A stretch of DNA of 21,840 bases, taken from the NCBI GenBank assembly GCA_900763995.1, contig CAAFMK010000182.1, positions 1 to 21,840 on the forward strand. The letters run 5' to 3'. Shown in pieces: positions 20,888 to 21,840 of the stretch (the first letter of the stretch is position 1; every line of letters starts with the position of its first letter). The notes under the pieces are model-generated. The model worked only from the letters and a program-made list of their open reading frames with translations. It searched no databases and had not been told where the DNA came from. The DNA is from an uncultured Oscillospiraceae bacterium (lineage in GTDB: Bacteria; Bacillota; Clostridia; Oscillospirales; Oscillospiraceae). The translations under genes and the position numbers were made by a program.

Positions 20888-21236
20888 ATGTGAAGAATGG
20901 TGAAAAGCTGGAGCTGTCGATCATCACCCGTTCCCGCACGCACAGCAGCTTGACCTTGTGCTCGGTCAGCAGGTCGATGTATTGCTTTGTCATGCCCCAA
21001 TCCCGCCCCAAGCGGTCAAGGCTGTTTACCAGCACCACATCCACCTTTCCGGCAAGAACGGCCTCCATCACTTCTTGCAGAGCCGGACAGTCAAGAGCCA
21101 TTCCAGAGTCATGCTCGGCGGCAGCACCAACGATGGTGTACCCGGCTTGTTCCGCATAGCGGCGAAGCTCCTCGATCTGCCGTTCCAAAGAAAAGCTATC
21201 ATCGTGAGCGACGCGGCAATAGAAATAGGCTTTCAT
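20886..21236 (-). CDS. Resolvase-domain-only protein lacking the catalytic serine
   Basis: 116-aa protein made only of a serine-recombinase N-terminal (resolvase) fold: MKAYFYCRVAHDDSFSLERQ, then the AEQAGY segment, GAAAEHDSGMALDCPALQEV and VVLVNSLDRLGRDWG. The motif YCRVA has Ala10 where active recombinases have the nucleophilic serine (R-V-S); Arg8 and the DRLGR arginines remain. It should therefore be unable to cut DNA and has no DNA-binding domain. It may act through contact with the large recombinase, as a regulator or directionality factor (inference). The ATG at 21234-21236 has AGGAGG 9 nt upstream and follows the recombinase stop by 13 nt. The last residues (SSSFSPFFT) run into the tRNA-Pro terminator, so the tail may be altered by integration. 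Confidence 0.8.
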   Translation of the reverse strand: MKAYFYCRVAHDDSFSLERQIEELRRYAEQAGYTIVGAAAEHDSGMALDCPALQEVMEAVLAGKVDVVLVNSLDRLGRDWGMTKQYIDLLTEHKVKLLCVRERVMIDSSSFSPFFT

Positions 21237-21249
21237 CGTGCCGTACCTC

Positions 21250-21840
21250 CTATACCGCAACCTGTTCCGGGGCGTAGCTGAGTGCTACGCCTTTTCTTGT
21301 TTCCATGATAATGTCGGCCTCCGGGATCTTCCGGCGATCCGGCACATCGAAAGCGCCGATGCAGTTGTAGTAGATCACGACACGCTGATTGGTAACGCCG
21401 TCCTGCTTTTCAGCGTGGTACACCTCAATGTGGTCGATCAGCTCTGCGACCATACGCTTTGTAATGGTGGTCGCGTCCGTGTATCGCCGTACCGTTTCAA
21501 GAAAATCGTCAATGTCCATGCGCTTGCTCTCGTCCTTTTTCAGTTCCAGCCGCAGAGCCTTGATCTTCTTGGCGTTCTCGCCCTGCTCCTGTTCATAGCG
21601 TTTGGACATTTTGGCAAACCGGGCATCGTCGATCTTGCCCGCCACATTGTCCTCATAGAGCCGTTCAAAGAGCATATCCAGTTCCCGGTCACGGGCAGTC
21701 AGAGCGTCCAGCTCCCGCTGCTTGCGGAGCGCGGTATTTTCCGCAACCTTTGCCGAGCGTCCGATCATGGCCTTGATAAAGTCATTTTCGTATTCGCTGG
21801 CGAAGCAGGCCAGCCGCTTGACCTCGTACAAAACGACCTG
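21250..21840 (-). CDS. Large serine recombinase, C-terminal part (runs off the window)
   Basis: 196 residues are visible; the 5' part lies beyond the right edge. It contains the coiled-coil of large serine recombinases (ALRKQRELDALTARDRELDM, then FERLYEDNVAGKIDDARFAK and RYEQEQGENAKKIKALRLEL) and a DUF4368-like end (MVAELIDHIEVYHAEKQDG, then VVIYYNCIGAFDVPD). Such enzymes, known from Tn4451-type and other Clostridia elements, integrate and excise mobile DNA at specific att sites. The stop is TAG at 21250-21252. It implies an integrated mobile element extending rightward from the tRNA-Pro gene; the catalytic N-terminus cannot be judged here. Confidence 0.88.
   Translation of the reverse strand, partial: QVVLYEVKRLACFASEYENDFIKAMIGRSAKVAENTALRKQRELDALTARDRELDMLFERLYEDNVAGKIDDARFAKMSKRYEQEQGENAKKIKALRLELKKDESKRMDIDDFLETVRRYTDATTITKRMVAELIDHIEVYHAEKQDGVTNQRVVIYYNCIGAFDVPDRRKIPEADIIMETRKGVALSYAPEQVAV

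Noticed and set aside
1..21840. CRISPR arrays and complete insertion sequences
   Set aside because: No regularly spaced short repeats, no cas genes and no DDE transposase were seen on either strand.

Overview
The window looks like chromosome from a moderately GC-rich low-GC-phylum Gram-positive (Firmicutes, class Clostridia), most likely a gut Oscillospiraceae relative. The evidence is the HrcA/CIRCE-controlled hrcA-grpE-dnaK-dnaJ operon, the Clostridia-type large serine recombinase with a DUF4368-like C-terminus, PepSY and stalk-domain surface proteins, strong AGGAGG ribosome sites and many GTG/TTG starts. The taxon is inferred from gene content, not proven.

Left part (1-6300, all minus strand). 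Transcription runs right to left: a peptide deformylase (def), a YfcE-like metallophosphoesterase, a frameshifted lipoprotein, then an OmpR-type response regulator (TTG start, good sigma-A promoter) overlapping its sensor kinase by 4 nt, then two secreted proteins built from PepSY domains. One of these is a lipoprotein; the other also carries two copper-amine-oxidase-N (stalk) domains. The two PepSY genes share a 180-nt block that is about 97% identical. The kinase, regulator and PepSY proteins look like one envelope-sensing module.

Decayed stretch (about 6300-7900). Between def and the tmRNA gene lie C-terminal scraps of an SDR oxidoreductase, a flavodoxin-like protein and at least two unrecognised genes, a short ORF with a very good ribosome site, a nested palindrome, and one intact small helix-turn-helix gene.

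Trans-translation and housekeeping block (7900-13200). On the minus strand a promoter drives thiamine pyrophosphokinase, smpB, a cyclophilin and ssrA (tmRNA), so SmpB and its RNA partner are close neighbours. Divergent on the plus strand are a possible 68-aa ORF, a class V cysteine desulfurase and a MATE efflux pump ending in a strong terminator.

Heat-shock block (13290-18340, plus). A sigma-A promoter and one perfect CIRCE operator precede hrcA (GTG start), grpE, dnaK and dnaJ. A GC-rich hairpin with a T run lies between dnaK and dnaJ. After the dnaJ terminator a near-consensus promoter drives a CPA2-type cation/proton antiporter. The convergent gene is trmB (minus).

Right end (20700-21840). 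tRNA-Pro(UGG) is followed directly by a terminator and then by the end of an integrated element. That element carries the C-terminal part of a large serine recombinase and, immediately downstream, a resolvase-domain-only protein whose catalytic serine is replaced by alanine. This pair, abutting the tRNA terminator, is the most interesting accessory feature. I did not find a clear, wholly new system; there is no CRISPR array or complete IS element.
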